Below are positions 26,758 through 35,668 of a stretch of 64,000 nt of DNA, one piece after another. A model generated the notes under the pieces. It was not told where the DNA came from, searched no databases, and was given only the letters and a program-made list of their open reading frames with translations. The DNA is taken from assembly GCA_022824225.1 (NCBI GenBank), contig JAJEAH010000053.1, positions 1 through 64,000 on the forward strand. The letters run 5' to 3'. Position 1 is the first letter of the stretch, and each line of letters begins with the position of its first letter. The DNA is from Chloroflexota bacterium. GTDB taxonomy: Bacteria; Chloroflexota; UBA11872; VXOZ01. The position numbers and the translations under genes were made by a program.

Positions 26758-27741
26758 CTACGGCAACGTCTCGTACTCCGCCTGTTCGTCTACCGCATAC
26801 GGCGGGCGCTTGCCTTGGATTACGGCGACGACGCACTCGAAGGCCATGATGACCATGGCGTGGACGGATTCCTGCGTCACGCCGGCCACGTGGGGGAAGG
26901 GCAGGATCTTGGGGTGGGTCAAGAACGGGTGGTCTTTGGGCGGGGGTTCCACGGAGAAGACGTCGGAGGCGGCGCCGGCGAGTTGTCCCGCGTCGATAGC
27001 GGCCACCAGGGCCTCTTCGTCCACCAAGCCGCCGCGGGCGGTGTTCACGATGTAGGCCGTGGGTTTCATGCGGGCCAGCCGGTCGGCGTTCACGAACTTG
27101 CGCGTTTGCGGCGTGCTGGGCAGGTGGACTGAAATGAAGTCGGACTCGGCAAAGATCTCCTCGGGTTCGGCGAACGTGACGCCCAGTTCCGCCGCCGCGT
27201 CCGCGTCCCACATGACGTCGTAGGCCAGCACCCGCATGTTGAAGCCGCGCGCGCGGCGCGCCACCGATTTGCCGATGCGGCCCAGGCCCAGGATGCCCAG
27301 GGTCTTATTGCACACGTCCACGCCTTGCACGCGGTGGAATTCGCCGGCCCGGGCGATGGCGGCGTGTTCCACCACCTGCCGCGCCACCGCCAGAATCATG
27401 GCAAAGGCGTAGTCGGCCACGGTTTCGTTATTTGCGCCGGGGGTGATGGTGACCCACACGCCGTGCCGGGTGGCGGCGTCCACGTCGATGCGGTCGTAGC
27501 CCACGCCCACGCGAGCCACGATTTGAAGCTGCGGATGGGCGGCAAAGACCCGTTCGGTGAATTCGTCCGACCCGGCTACGAACGCGGTGACGCCGTCCAG
27601 ATTGTCGATGAGTTCCTGTTCCGTGAGCGGACGGAACACGTCCAGGGGCGGGGCCAACTCCACGCCGGCGTTGCGCAGGATGTCCCAATGCGGTCCGGGC
27701 AGGTCGAGGATGGAACGTGCGCCGATGAAAACCTTTGCCAC
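26758..27741 (-). CDS. D-isomer-specific 2-hydroxyacid dehydrogenase (SerA-like)
   Basis: A 327-residue NAD(P)-dependent dehydrogenase of the phosphoglycerate/glyoxylate/hydroxypyruvate reductase family. It contains the Rossmann motif GILGLGRIGKSVARRA, the NTARGGLVDEEAL segment with the substrate-binding Arg, the DVFSVEPPP Glu and the catalytic His in PFPHVAGVT. Length is that of the short family without an ACT domain, so a role in serine synthesis is not certain. The ATG of MAKVFIG is preceded by GAAAGGTG. It is the likely first gene of a unit with the type IIG gene, which begins 10 bp beyond its stop. Confidence 0.88.
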   Translation of the reverse strand: MAKVFIGARSILDLPGPHWDILRNAGVELAPPLDVFRPLTEQELIDNLDGVTAFVAGSDEFTERVFAAHPQLQIVARVGVGYDRIDVDAATRHGVWVTITPGANNETVADYAFAMILAVARQVVEHAAIARAGEFHRVQGVDVCNKTLGILGLGRIGKSVARRARGFNMRVLAYDVMWDADAAAELGVTFAEPEEIFAESDFISVHLPSTPQTRKFVNADRLARMKPTAYIVNTARGGLVDEEALVAAIDAGQLAGAASDVFSVEPPPKDHPFLTHPKILPFPHVAGVTQESVHAMVIMAFECVVAVIQGKRPPYAVDEQAEYETLP

Positions 27742-28050
27742 CAGTCTGTCACCTTTCTCACTCGCAGAGTCTGATCGCGCAGCTTCTCCATTATCGGCTA
27801 TGCCGCGGGCCCGTGCCTACCCGCGCGGCGCGGCGGGCCGCCAATGGATGGACGACCGCTGGGCGCGGTATTCGCACAAATCTCATCGCGTAGTGCCCCG
27901 GTCCCGCGCGGGCGGGCGTTGGGCAATGGGAAAGTTGACGATTCACAGAGCCGCGTAGTACGTTCATATTTGCGGCCGGCGCAGGTAGCTGTAGTCTGGC
28001 CACCCCAATGAAACACACGCTGCGAGCATAGCGTTTAGGATTCCCCAAGG
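27742..28050. other. Divergent intergenic region
   Basis: A spacer between the divergent dehydrogenase and QueF-like genes. A weak plus-strand promoter may be TTGACG (27935-27940) with GTACGT 17 bp downstream. No preQ1 riboswitch-like structure was recognised ahead of the QueF-like gene. Confidence 0.35.
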
Positions 28051-28527
28051 ATGAGCACGACAGAGACTGAAAACACGTCCGGCGCCAGGCGGCGGAGACG
28101 GCAGGCGCGGTACGGCGAAGAGGCCATAGAGTCTGTAACGATCCGCTATTTCCCCAATCCGGAGCCCAACCGCGACTACTTCGTGCAGATTCGCCTGCCG
28201 GAATTGACGTTCAAGGACCCGGTCTCGGGCTATCCGGACTTCGCCGTGGCGACCATGGTCTACGTGCCGGACGCACGCATCGTGGACCTGAAAACGCTGA
28301 AGCTCTATTTCAATAGCTTCCGCGACAAGTACTTCTCCCACGAGCGCATTACCAACGAGCTATTCGATGAGTTGCTGGCGGGCCTGGAGCCGCGGGGCGC
28401 GCTGCTGATGATGGAATTCAACCCGCGCGGCAACGTATCCACCCGCGTCGTCACCACCACAGACGATGCGTTTCTGGCCCGGGCGCGGGACGTACTCGAA
28501 CTGCCGGTGACCCGCCCGGCCTTCTAG
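28051..28527 (+). CDS. QueF-family protein lacking the catalytic cysteine
   Basis: A 158-residue T-fold protein aligning almost without gaps to type I QueF (NADPH-dependent preQ0 reductase of queuosine synthesis): NRDYFV, the PDFA segment (Asp63), KTLKLYFNSFR, SHE (His97, Glu98) and EFNPRGN. From the recalled Bacillus QueF sequence, catalytic Cys55 corresponds to Asp56 here (KDPVSGYPD in place of LCPKTGQPD), and the cofactor motif ESKSLK reads VDLKTLK. The codon is GAC, two changes from a Cys codon. Without the Cys the thioimide intermediate cannot form, so nitrile reduction is unlikely. It may bind a pteridine/deazapurine or serve another reaction. No other queuosine genes are near. Confidence 0.85.
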   Translation: MSTTETENTSGARRRRRQARYGEEAIESVTIRYFPNPEPNRDYFVQIRLPELTFKDPVSGYPDFAVATMVYVPDARIVDLKTLKLYFNSFRDKYFSHERITNELFDELLAGLEPRGALLMMEFNPRGNVSTRVVTTTDDAFLARARDVLELPVTRPAF

Positions 28528-29222
28528 ATGGACGGCAACTCCCAACGCCGGTCTGCGCACCCGCGCCGCGGCCCGTGCGTGGCGCTTTCTTGCCTGGGGG
28601 ATTCCGCAAGTACTCTCCGCGCTTTTCCCGGCGCCGTTGGGCCGTCGCTCACATGATTCCCTGACTCCAGTCTCGTCTCGCGCAAAGCGGTCGCCGCGGT
28701 GCGCGACTGCAATGTCTGACTTCATCGGTTGCTCTTCTTCACACGGCGGCCGCCGCGGCGCGCGGCCGCCGTCCTATGCCGGCGCGTATGACGCCCCGCC
28801 TCTGAGCCGAGTCTCTAAATCGGAGGCGCAGATCGGGCTGCGGCGGGGTTCCAGGTGTCGCGGGAGGGTCAGGTTTTGGGGCGAGAGCCGGCCTTTGCGC
28901 AAGGAAGGGCGTCCGGAGACTTGAGGGAAGCGCGGGCGGGCGTGTCGGGGGGCTCCGGGCGGAGGATGCGCAACTGCGGCCGGCGGGCCGCGCAGAATCG
29001 CGCAAGAGCCGGTTTGTCACCAATACTCCGCCTGGAGAAACAAGCGCACAGTGTGCACACTGTCAAGATGTGCAGGCCGATTATTAGCTGCTAATTGAGG
29101 TGTCAATAGGGGGAATCGGGGGCTGGAGAGCCTGTTTAGGCATTGACATACAGCCTGCCGCCACAGTCAACGGCAAATTCCTGAAAACTTGCCGATTTTT
29201 GCGCTGAATGCGGGCTTTGTCC
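28528..29222. other. Intergenic region, no gene supported
   Basis: About 700 bp, GC-rich in the first 450 bp and AT-richer near the end. Short open frames here have no ribosome sites or recognisable content. I looked for small RNA signatures (RNase P, tmRNA, SRP) and recognised none. Confidence 0.4.
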
Positions 29223-29251
29223 TTGACAGGTATAAGTGCGTTCCCCATAAT
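29223..29251 (+). promoter_or_regulatory. Strong sigma-70-type promoter for exported protein A
   Basis: A perfect -35 TTGACA (29223-29228) and a -10 CATAAT (29246-29251) are separated by 17 bp. The start codon is about 110 bp downstream, leaving a leader of about 105 bases that ends in an AGGAGGAGG ribosome site. This is among the best promoter matches in the window and suggests high expression. Confidence 0.8.
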
Positions 29252-29364
29252 GGCAGCAGCACCACACCGTGGGTATCAAAAACGTGGTGAGCAGAATGTA
29301 TCTCTAGGTAGCGTTCGGTGAAGGGGCGTACCGAACCCGAACGAATCTTCAGGAGGAGGGATCA

Positions 29365-30354
29365 ATGCGTATTACCAGATACCCTGCCCAATCACTCGAC
29401 AGGACGTTCCTGAACAGTTCCCTTGTCCAGGTCGCTCTTGTGATTGCGGTAATTGTTGCGTTGTTGGCGGTTTCGCTGCCGGCACGCATCGCTTCGGCGG
29501 CTCAATCCGGCGCGTCTGCGGCGCAGATGCAGGTTGTGATTGTACCGCCGCGTATTACCATCGCCCTTGGTGACGATGGTGCGCTGCAGTCGGTAACGAC
29601 CAGCGTGAACATCGGCGGGGCAGCCACGCCGGTGAGTATTTCTGCGGATGACCTTTCCGCACTGGGCGCGTTTGGCATTCCTGTGCCGGCGCTCGGCCTC
29701 GATGCCGCAACCACCTCGATGCTGTCCGGCGCGGGTGTGGAGCACATCCAGGTTGTGAAGGGCGTTGACGGCTTGATCGAGTTCTACGTCAATGGCGCAT
29801 ACACGATTGGCGTGAACCTCGGTGAGGACCAGGCGAACTACGAGCGCGTGCTGTCGCTGGTGGAAGGTTTCACCGGTTTCGCCATCCCGTTGAAGGACGT
29901 GCTTGTTCCTGTCGTGATCGCTTCTGGCGGTGACGTCGTCGTGACCATCGGCGAGCCCACGATTGCCGTTCGTGATGAAGGCGCGCCTTCCGGTTACGTT
30001 GCGAGCGAGCAGCAGGAAATCGAGCTTATGGCGAAGGCCAACATCAGCTACGATGCTGACGGACAACTCCATGTTCTGGGCATGTCCGCAGCCGACCTCG
30101 GTGTCGTTGGCACCGACTTGGCCCCCAGCATCATCGGTCTGATGACCGCCAATGGCATAAGCGAATTGAACGTCAAGATCAACAACGACGGCCTCTCGCT
30201 GGGCAGCAACGGTGAGATGCTGGCTGACGTCCAATTGGGCGGCGCTGACGCGCTGGGCATCCTCACTGCGTTCGCACCGGAAGCCAGTTTGGTTCTGCCT
30301 TACTTGCATCTGCGTGACCGCATTGACGTTGACCTGACGGTGAGCCTGCCGTAA
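29365..30354 (+). CDS. Unrecognised exported protein A with internally repeated domain
   Basis: A 329-residue protein with a basic N-terminus and a hydrophobic signal segment (about residues 20-46) ending in ARIASA, a plausible signal-peptidase site. The remainder lacks Cys and is Val/Gly/Asp-rich. Two similar parts are visible: the first around residues 115-170 (VEHIQVVKG..GLIEFYVNG, then a Gly-Val-Asn strand) and the second around 250-295 (ISELNVKINNDGL). The first unit closely resembles one in the next gene (LQHIQIIKG..DIDVYVNG), so the two are paralogues. I do not recognise a family. It has a strong promoter, a near-perfect ribosome site and a terminator-like hairpin after the stop, so it may be an abundant surface or periplasmic-type protein. 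Confidence 0.75.
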   Translation: MRITRYPAQSLDRTFLNSSLVQVALVIAVIVALLAVSLPARIASAAQSGASAAQMQVVIVPPRITIALGDDGALQSVTTSVNIGGAATPVSISADDLSALGAFGIPVPALGLDAATTSMLSGAGVEHIQVVKGVDGLIEFYVNGAYTIGVNLGEDQANYERVLSLVEGFTGFAIPLKDVLVPVVIASGGDVVVTIGEPTIAVRDEGAPSGYVASEQQEIELMAKANISYDADGQLHVLGMSAADLGVVGTDLAPSIIGLMTANGISELNVKINNDGLSLGSNGEMLADVQLGGADALGILTAFAPEASLVLPYLHLRDRIDVDLTVSLP

Positions 30355-30413
30355 GAAGGGTGCTGTAGTGTAGTTCAGGAAAAGCACTACGCTCCCGTCA
30401 TACGCAGGTGATG

Positions 30414-30449
30414 TGAGGGATACCCTATGCGCCCCAAGGGTATCCCTCA
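30414..30449 (+). terminator. Hairpin terminator after exported protein A
   Basis: Two perfect 13-base arms (30414-30426 and 30437-30449) with a 10-base loop, followed by a weakly T-rich stretch. It lies 60 bp after the stop codon and before the next gene, so it probably reduces read-through. Confidence 0.65.
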
Positions 30450-30532
30450 TTGCTTAGACAGAGACAAACAGTTCTTTGCATGATCGTTGAACCCGAAACC
30501 ATGAATGCATGCAAGCACAGAGAGGGAAGGCT

Positions 30533-31807
30533 ATGACCACCTGGAGACATTGGTGGGTGCCCGTACCAATTCTGTGGTTGGTCCTTGTCATCATCGCTCT
30601 AATTGTGCTGGTAGCGATCGGTGGGGGACTCACTAAGTTCGCGGCTATCCTGTTCTTGGTGAGTTTTGGCTTGCTTTTCTCACTGCTCTACCTAGGAGCG
30701 GGAATAGGCTACAAGGCAGGGCACCAACTAGGTGGAGGTACCGGTACCGGCCAAGCCATGGGCATCGTCGGTTTGGTCATCGGCGGAGTTGTCGGCTTGC
30801 TGGCTTCGCTATTGATCGTCTCGACCGGCTTTGTGAGCCATGGACTGGCAACACCATTCGCACCGGCGCGATTGACCGCCGCCCAGCCGTTGTCTGGGCC
30901 CGGCGCTCCGCCGGAGCGCGCTGAAGAGTCCATCGAAGTCTACGGCTTGCCGCAGGCTGGTATCCAATTCGCCGAGAACGGGAACATCAGCAACGTAGGA
31001 GTGAGCGTCTTACTGGCCGGCCAACAGTTCGATCTCAGTCTTTCTGAGGACGAGCTAAGCCAACTAGGCCTGGGTGAGCTCCTGTCGGCTTCAGCGATCG
31101 AATCGCTGCAGGCGGCGAATCTACAGCACATCCAGATCATCAAGGGGCCGGGCGGTGATATCGATGTTTACGTCAACGGCGGCTTTGCCGTACGCGTTTC
31201 CGTGAACTACGAACAGGCCGCGCTGGATAAGGTCATCGCGCTCGTCAAGGGGCTCGGCTATGAAGTGGCCCTGCCCGATCTCGCCGTGCCGCTGGCACTG
31301 GCCATGATTGGCACCATTGCGGTGGACTTCCCCGCAGCGGATGGCGCCGCAGCCGTTGACAAGTTCAGCGGTGAGACGTCGCAGCCGCCTGACGCGCCCG
31401 CCGCGACCGATCCACAGTATCCCCTCGTTATCGGCACGGTGCTGGATGCCAATGGCAACCTGCTTGTGCCTGACGTGGTGATCCTGGAAAACGCCGCGCC
31501 GCTGCTCGAGGCCATTGGCCTGAACCTGAGCATGCCCGGCATGCTGCCGGCAGATACGGTGTCCGGTTTGAAGGATGGCGGCCTGAGCATGATTACGGTC
31601 AAGCTCGTGCCGCAAGGCCTCGATATCTACCTTGACGACGTGCATGCTTTGACCGTCTTCTTGGGCGACGATGAGGCCCTGCAAAACCTGTCCTTGGTTG
31701 CCGCGGCCTTTGCCGGTGAAGAGGCTGGAGATATGCTGGCTACCGTCACGCCGTTCCTGGTTCGCCGGAACGAGGTGGCTGTGGACATCATCGTAGACAT
31801 TCAATAA
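30533..31807 (+). CDS. Unrecognised membrane-anchored paralogue B
   Basis: A 424-residue protein. The ATG of MTTWRHWW has AGAGGGAAGG just upstream, so I reject an earlier in-frame ATG. Three hydrophobic segments occupy roughly residues 8-110, with a Gly-rich loop (GGGTGTGQ). The remaining 310 residues should lie outside the membrane. That part carries the same repeat type as protein A: LQHIQIIKG..DIDVYVNG near residue 205, and a second unit near residues 345-375 (ISMITVKL-like, LDIYLDDVHALTVFL). The repeat pair, shared spacing and adjacency point to duplication and joint function, perhaps one secreted and one anchored partner. The family is not recognised. Confidence 0.72.
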   Translation: MTTWRHWWVPVPILWLVLVIIALIVLVAIGGGLTKFAAILFLVSFGLLFSLLYLGAGIGYKAGHQLGGGTGTGQAMGIVGLVIGGVVGLLASLLIVSTGFVSHGLATPFAPARLTAAQPLSGPGAPPERAEESIEVYGLPQAGIQFAENGNISNVGVSVLLAGQQFDLSLSEDELSQLGLGELLSASAIESLQAANLQHIQIIKGPGGDIDVYVNGGFAVRVSVNYEQAALDKVIALVKGLGYEVALPDLAVPLALAMIGTIAVDFPAADGAAAVDKFSGETSQPPDAPAATDPQYPLVIGTVLDANGNLLVPDVVILENAAPLLEAIGLNLSMPGMLPADTVSGLKDGGLSMITVKLVPQGLDIYLDDVHALTVFLGDDEALQNLSLVAAAFAGEEAGDMLATVTPFLVRRNEVAVDIIVDIQ

Positions 31808-31881
31808 CGGTTCCGCTCGCGCATTTCCCGGATCTCACAAGTCCAGGTAACGCGCGGGGGGCACGCGGAAAAGAAGCTGGA

Positions 31882-31923
31882 GGCGGCTCCGGGCCATGCG
31901 GCCCGGAGCCGCCTTCCTTTTTG
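31882..31923 (+). terminator. Intrinsic terminator after protein B
   Basis: Two perfect 14-base GC-rich arms (31882-31895 and 31900-31913) enclose a 4-base loop and are followed by TTCCTTTTTT. This is a textbook rho-independent terminator about 75 bp after the stop codon. Confidence 0.9.
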
Positions 31924-32352
31924 CGGTTACGGCAGTCCGCCGGACAAGAGGAGACCCGGACTAGCCGCGGGATCCGGTGGGATCGCGCCACCCACGCGGG
32001 CGGCCGGCGCGGTAGGCGCGATAGCGCCTGCACGCCAATGAAGCGCGCCTCCCCGCGCGCGGGGTTGGGGCCTCCGACAACGGCCAATTCGTCATTCACT
32101 GCCACGCGCCTCCCTGCGCGCGGGGATGGGGCGTCTGCGCCACGCAGTGTGCTCGCGGCAGCGTGGCGCGTCTGCAGGTAGCGGGACACCACCGCTCATC
32201 CTGAGCCCGTCGAGGGGCGGCGGGGCCATCCCGACAGGTTGCAGGCCCACTGCGCTCCCGTTTGCCGCGAAGCCGCTGCGGGAGACGTGGGGCAGGGAAC
32301 TCCGGCGGACTGGACCGCCGGCGCGTTGCCCGGCACACTCCCCAGGGGGGCA

Positions 32353-32634
32353 TTGCGTCCGCACCCGGGCTGCTGGTATGCTGGTTTGGTGAACACACTG
32401 GCGCGGTAGCGCCGCCTACATTTGAAGAGCCGTTGACCACAGGCGTTTCCGCTGTGGGATCATGCATCCCGTTGGAAACATAATCCTCCGCGAGCGAGGC
32501 AAGCCTGTTGAGGCGCACACGCACCACCACACGGCGGGAGCGGTCGCACAAGCGAGCCGTTGCCGTGTTTGGTACGCGAGAGCCTTGGTCAACGCCAAGG
32601 TTCTTTTATTTCTTGATTCAGGAGGTAACGATAC
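32353..32634 (+). promoter_or_regulatory. Leader region of rplJ with attenuator-like hairpin
   Basis: A possible promoter is TTGCGT (32353-32358) and TATGCT (32377-32382) with 18 bp between them. Downstream, a hairpin CCTTGG/CCAAGG (32583-32600) is followed by a T-rich run (TTCTTTTATTTCTT) ending just before the GGAGG site of rplJ. This fits the autogenous L10 leader/attenuator that controls L10-L12 genes in many bacteria, although I cannot confirm the conserved kink-turn. The preceding 31924-32352 is GC-rich with short repeats and no gene. Confidence 0.45.
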
Positions 32635-33165
32635 ATGGCGACACGGGAAGAAAAAGCCGCAATGATCGCGGACTTGCGGGAAAGGCTGCGCGGGACGGAC
32701 CTGGCCATCGTAACTGACTTCCGGGGTCTCACGGTCGGCCAGATGCAGACATTGCGCAGAGACCTCCGGGCAGCCGGCGGCCAGTTCAAGGTGGCAAAAA
32801 ACACCCTCCTGCGCTTGGCGGCGGAACAGGAAGGCCAAGGGGAGTTGTCGGATATTCTGGACGGTCCGAGCGGCCTTGCGTTTGCGGGCGAAGATATGGT
32901 GGCCGTTGCCAAGGCCCTGACCACGTTCGCCAAGGACGCGGATGCGTTGCAAGTGCGGGGCGCCTTGATGAACGGCCGCGCCATCGACCCGGCGGGTGTG
33001 GCCGCCCTGGCGGCGCTGCCCTCCCGCGAGGAAATGCTGGCGAAGATGCTGGGCAGCATGCAAGCCCCCGCAACCAACCTGGTGAGCGTGCTCAACGGCG
33101 TGGCCCGCAGTTTGGCCTACGTGCTGCAAGCCCGCGTGGAGCAGCTTCAGGAGGCCGGTGGGTAG
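32635..33165 (+). CDS. rplJ: 50S ribosomal protein L10
   Basis: A 176-residue L10 (uL10), the stalk-base protein that anchors L7/L12 dimers on the large subunit. The N-terminal KAAMIADLRERLRGTD and VTDFRGLTVGQMQTLRRDLRAAGG segments, the VAKNTLLRLA motif and the C-terminal LMNGRAIDP..ALPSREEMLAKMLG with the L12-binding helix are typical. The ATG follows AGGAGG. Unusually, rplL is not next; a 1.6-kb lipoprotein gene lies between them, and rplK-rplA do not precede it. Confidence 0.97.
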   Translation: MATREEKAAMIADLRERLRGTDLAIVTDFRGLTVGQMQTLRRDLRAAGGQFKVAKNTLLRLAAEQEGQGELSDILDGPSGLAFAGEDMVAVAKALTTFAKDADALQVRGALMNGRAIDPAGVAALAALPSREEMLAKMLGSMQAPATNLVSVLNGVARSLAYVLQARVEQLQEAGG

Positions 33166-33264
33166 CGCATCACGCCGGCCCGGCCTTACACCTGCGAAGG
33201 TACCGACAGGTAACGCCCATTGGTGAAGGCCCAAGCCAAAGATTGGACTCAAGGCATACAACCC

Positions 33265-34887
33265 ATGCGTGTTTTCCGCTTCAGCCTGTTGCTCGTTTGC
33301 TTGCTAACGCTGGCCGCCTGCCAGACGTATTACGTGCCGGCAGAAGTGAGCAAAACGCCGGCTGCCGCTGCGCCTGAAGACCCGGAAACCCCCGCCGCCG
33401 TGTTTGACGCGTCGAAGTATAAGGGAGTCTTCGTCTTTACGATCGAGGAGATTGAGAATGACGGCCGTTCCTTGCTCCATATCTCCTATCCCGTAACGGA
33501 GCAGGACGCCATCAACGCGCGCATGGAGGAAGTTACGCAGGAATTCATCGCTGAGTATCGGACCACCGCGGCCCAGATCGAAAAGGCCTATCAGGATTAC
33601 AAGAAAGAGACGGGAAGAGAGGCGGCAACGTTCATCACCCACTATCGCCAGTACTTCGACGTTGCGGTCGCCAATGAAAACCTGGTCTTCTTCGACATTG
33701 TGCGGTCGATTCACACGGGGGGTACAGGCAATACGTTCGTTGTCGGCTATATCTTCGATCGCCGCAGTGGCGCCGAGTTGTCAATTGCCGATCTCTTTGT
33801 CGATGAGCGCTACCTGGAACGACTTTCCACTCTGACGGGGGAGGTGTTGGAGGAGCGTGCCCGCAGGCAGATAGCTGATCTGGAGTACGAATCAGAGGCT
33901 GCCCGCAAAGAAGCGTTAGCGTGGACGTTGGAATGGATAGAGGAAGGCACGGCGCCAACGGCAGAGAATTTCGACAACCTCCTGTTCCGGGACGACGACA
34001 CCGTCTTGGTCGCGTTTGACAAGTATCAGGTAGCGGCGGGAGTGGCCGGTGTGGTGGAAGTGGCACTGCCTGTGACCACCATCGCCGATCTGCTCAAGCC
34101 GGAAATCCGGGTTCTCCTGGGCATTGACTCAGAGACGGCAACGCCCCGCAGTGAGATTGCCCGGGCTTTGGGGCACGCCTGGGCGGGCATAAAGCAGAGC
34201 CCCACAGTGGTGGCGGAAGCTTTCATGCCGCCAGCGGCACAGGCGAGTTCACTGACGGAGGATGAGATCAACTGCTATGAAGTCCCGTGCGTTGCGCTCA
34301 CCTTCGATGACGGCCCATCAGTTTTTACTGAGGGCTTGCTGGACATTCTCAAGGAGCACGAGGTCAAGGCAACATTCTTCATCTTGGGGAGTAGAGCGCG
34401 TATTCAATCCGAGACCGTAAGCCGCACGTTCGAGGAAGGCCATGAGATCGGCAACCATACCTGGGACCACCCTCTGCTGACCGATCCCGGCGTCTCCAAC
34501 GAACACATCCGGTGGCAGGTGCAACAGACCGACGAGATCATCACCCAGATCATCGGCGAACCATCGGTGCACCTTCGTCCGCCGTATGGCGCTTACAACG
34601 ACCGTGTCCTGGAAGTAGCGGGTGTGCCCTTCATATTCTGGAGCGTAGATCCCGTGGACTGGCGAGACCGCGATGCGGAGATCGTGGCGGCGCGAATCGG
34701 CGATGCGCCGCCCGGGGCAATCATCCTGGCGCATGACATTCATGAAACGACTGTGGAGGCGGTACCGGCTATTATCGTGGCGTTGAAGAACCGGGGGATT
34801 CACTTCGTAACCGTCACGAAGCTGTTTGCGCCGCAAAAGTTGCTGCCGGGATATGTCTACTCACAGCAACCTGATGCGCCGAACTAA
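33265..34887 (+). CDS. PdaC-like polysaccharide deacetylase lipoprotein
   Basis: A 540-residue lipoprotein. The ATG of MRVFRFSLL begins a signal with lipobox LAAC (Cys19). An upstream TTG in frame has no exported-protein features. Residues about 50-300 resemble the DUF4163/DUF3298 region found in RsiV and PdaC. The C-terminal NodB domain is complete: TFDDGPS (metal Asp), HEIGNHTWDH (metal His pair), LRPPYGAYN, WSVDPVDW and ILAHDIHE. The domain order matches PdaC, a peptidoglycan MurNAc deacetylase, so cell-wall or polysaccharide deacetylation outside the membrane is likely. It sits between rplJ and rplL, which is unusual for a ribosomal operon. Start-site spacing to a ribosome site is weak (AAGG). 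Confidence 0.88.
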   Translation: MRVFRFSLLLVCLLTLAACQTYYVPAEVSKTPAAAAPEDPETPAAVFDASKYKGVFVFTIEEIENDGRSLLHISYPVTEQDAINARMEEVTQEFIAEYRTTAAQIEKAYQDYKKETGREAATFITHYRQYFDVAVANENLVFFDIVRSIHTGGTGNTFVVGYIFDRRSGAELSIADLFVDERYLERLSTLTGEVLEERARRQIADLEYESEAARKEALAWTLEWIEEGTAPTAENFDNLLFRDDDTVLVAFDKYQVAAGVAGVVEVALPVTTIADLLKPEIRVLLGIDSETATPRSEIARALGHAWAGIKQSPTVVAEAFMPPAAQASSLTEDEINCYEVPCVALTFDDGPSVFTEGLLDILKEHEVKATFFILGSRARIQSETVSRTFEEGHEIGNHTWDHPLLTDPGVSNEHIRWQVQQTDEIITQIIGEPSVHLRPPYGAYNDRVLEVAGVPFIFWSVDPVDWRDRDAEIVAARIGDAPPGAIILAHDIHETTVEAVPAIIVALKNRGIHFVTVTKLFAPQKLLPGYVYSQQPDAPN

Positions 34888-35136
34888 GCGATCCGATACG
34901 TGCCTATAAGGAGGGAGTAGCAGTTCTGACCAATTAGGGTGTCTGTCTCAGGGCGCATCTCAACGCGGGGAGCGCTCCTGACTTTTCACCGGAGCCGCAG
35001 GGCCACTGCATGCATATCGAGCGGCGGCTCTGGATTTTCGCTGGGAGTCCAAGACGGAATTGGCAGCGGTCGGACCGGGTGCCCGGAGTTTTGGGCTCAT
35101 TGCAAACCAAGTGCCTACTGAAAAGGAGAAGAAAAC

Positions 35137-35523
35137 ATGGCACAGACGATTTCAACCGAAGACATCATCGCGGCGATCGAGAACATGACGCTGCTTGAGG
35201 TGTCGGAGCTTGTGAAGGCGTTGGAAGACAAGTTCGGTGTATCGGCCGCCGCGCCGGTTGCCGTAGCCGCGGTGGGCGCGGATGGTGACGGCGCCGCGGC
35301 TGAAGAGGAGAAGGACTCCTTCGACGTCGTGCTGACCGAGATCGGCGACAAGAAGATCCAGGTAATCAAGGCGGTGCGCGAAATCACCGGCCTGGGTCTG
35401 CGTGAAGCCAAGGCCGCGGTGGAAGCCGCGCCGAACCCCATCAAGGAAGGCGTCACCAAGGATGAAGGCGAAGAGCTCAAGGGCAAGCTGGAAGAGGTCG
35501 GCGCATCCGTCGAGCTCAAGTAG
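35137..35523 (+). CDS. rplL: 50S ribosomal protein L7/L12
   Basis: A 128-residue bL12. The N-terminal dimerisation part ([25 protein letters not shown]), the Ala-rich hinge and the C-terminal factor-binding domain ([45 protein letters not shown]) are all present. The ATG follows AAAAGGAGAAG. Its 249-bp upstream gap separates it from the deacetylase gene. The rpoB/rpoC genes that usually follow are absent. Confidence 0.97.
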   Translation: MAQTISTEDIIAAIENMTLLEVSELVKALEDKFGVSAAAPVAVAAVGADGDGAAAEEEKDSFDVVLTEIGDKKIQVIKAVREITGLGLREAKAAVEAAPNPIKEGVTKDEGEELKGKLEEVGASVELK

Positions 35524-35668
35524 CCCGCTCTGTCGTCGCACGTATTGAAAGCGACTGGTGAAGTCATGCCTGCAGGCGCGCGGCGTGCTCGGCTGAGCGG
35601 CGCGGCTTGCGTGTAGTACTTTGGTGAAGCACTTCGGCGAGGTGCTTCAATCGAGTCAGCTTAGCAGG

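Noticed and set aside
27742-28050. preQ1 riboswitch ahead of the QueF-like gene
   Set aside because: I could not find the conserved pseudoknot-forming segments; the leader looks ordinary.
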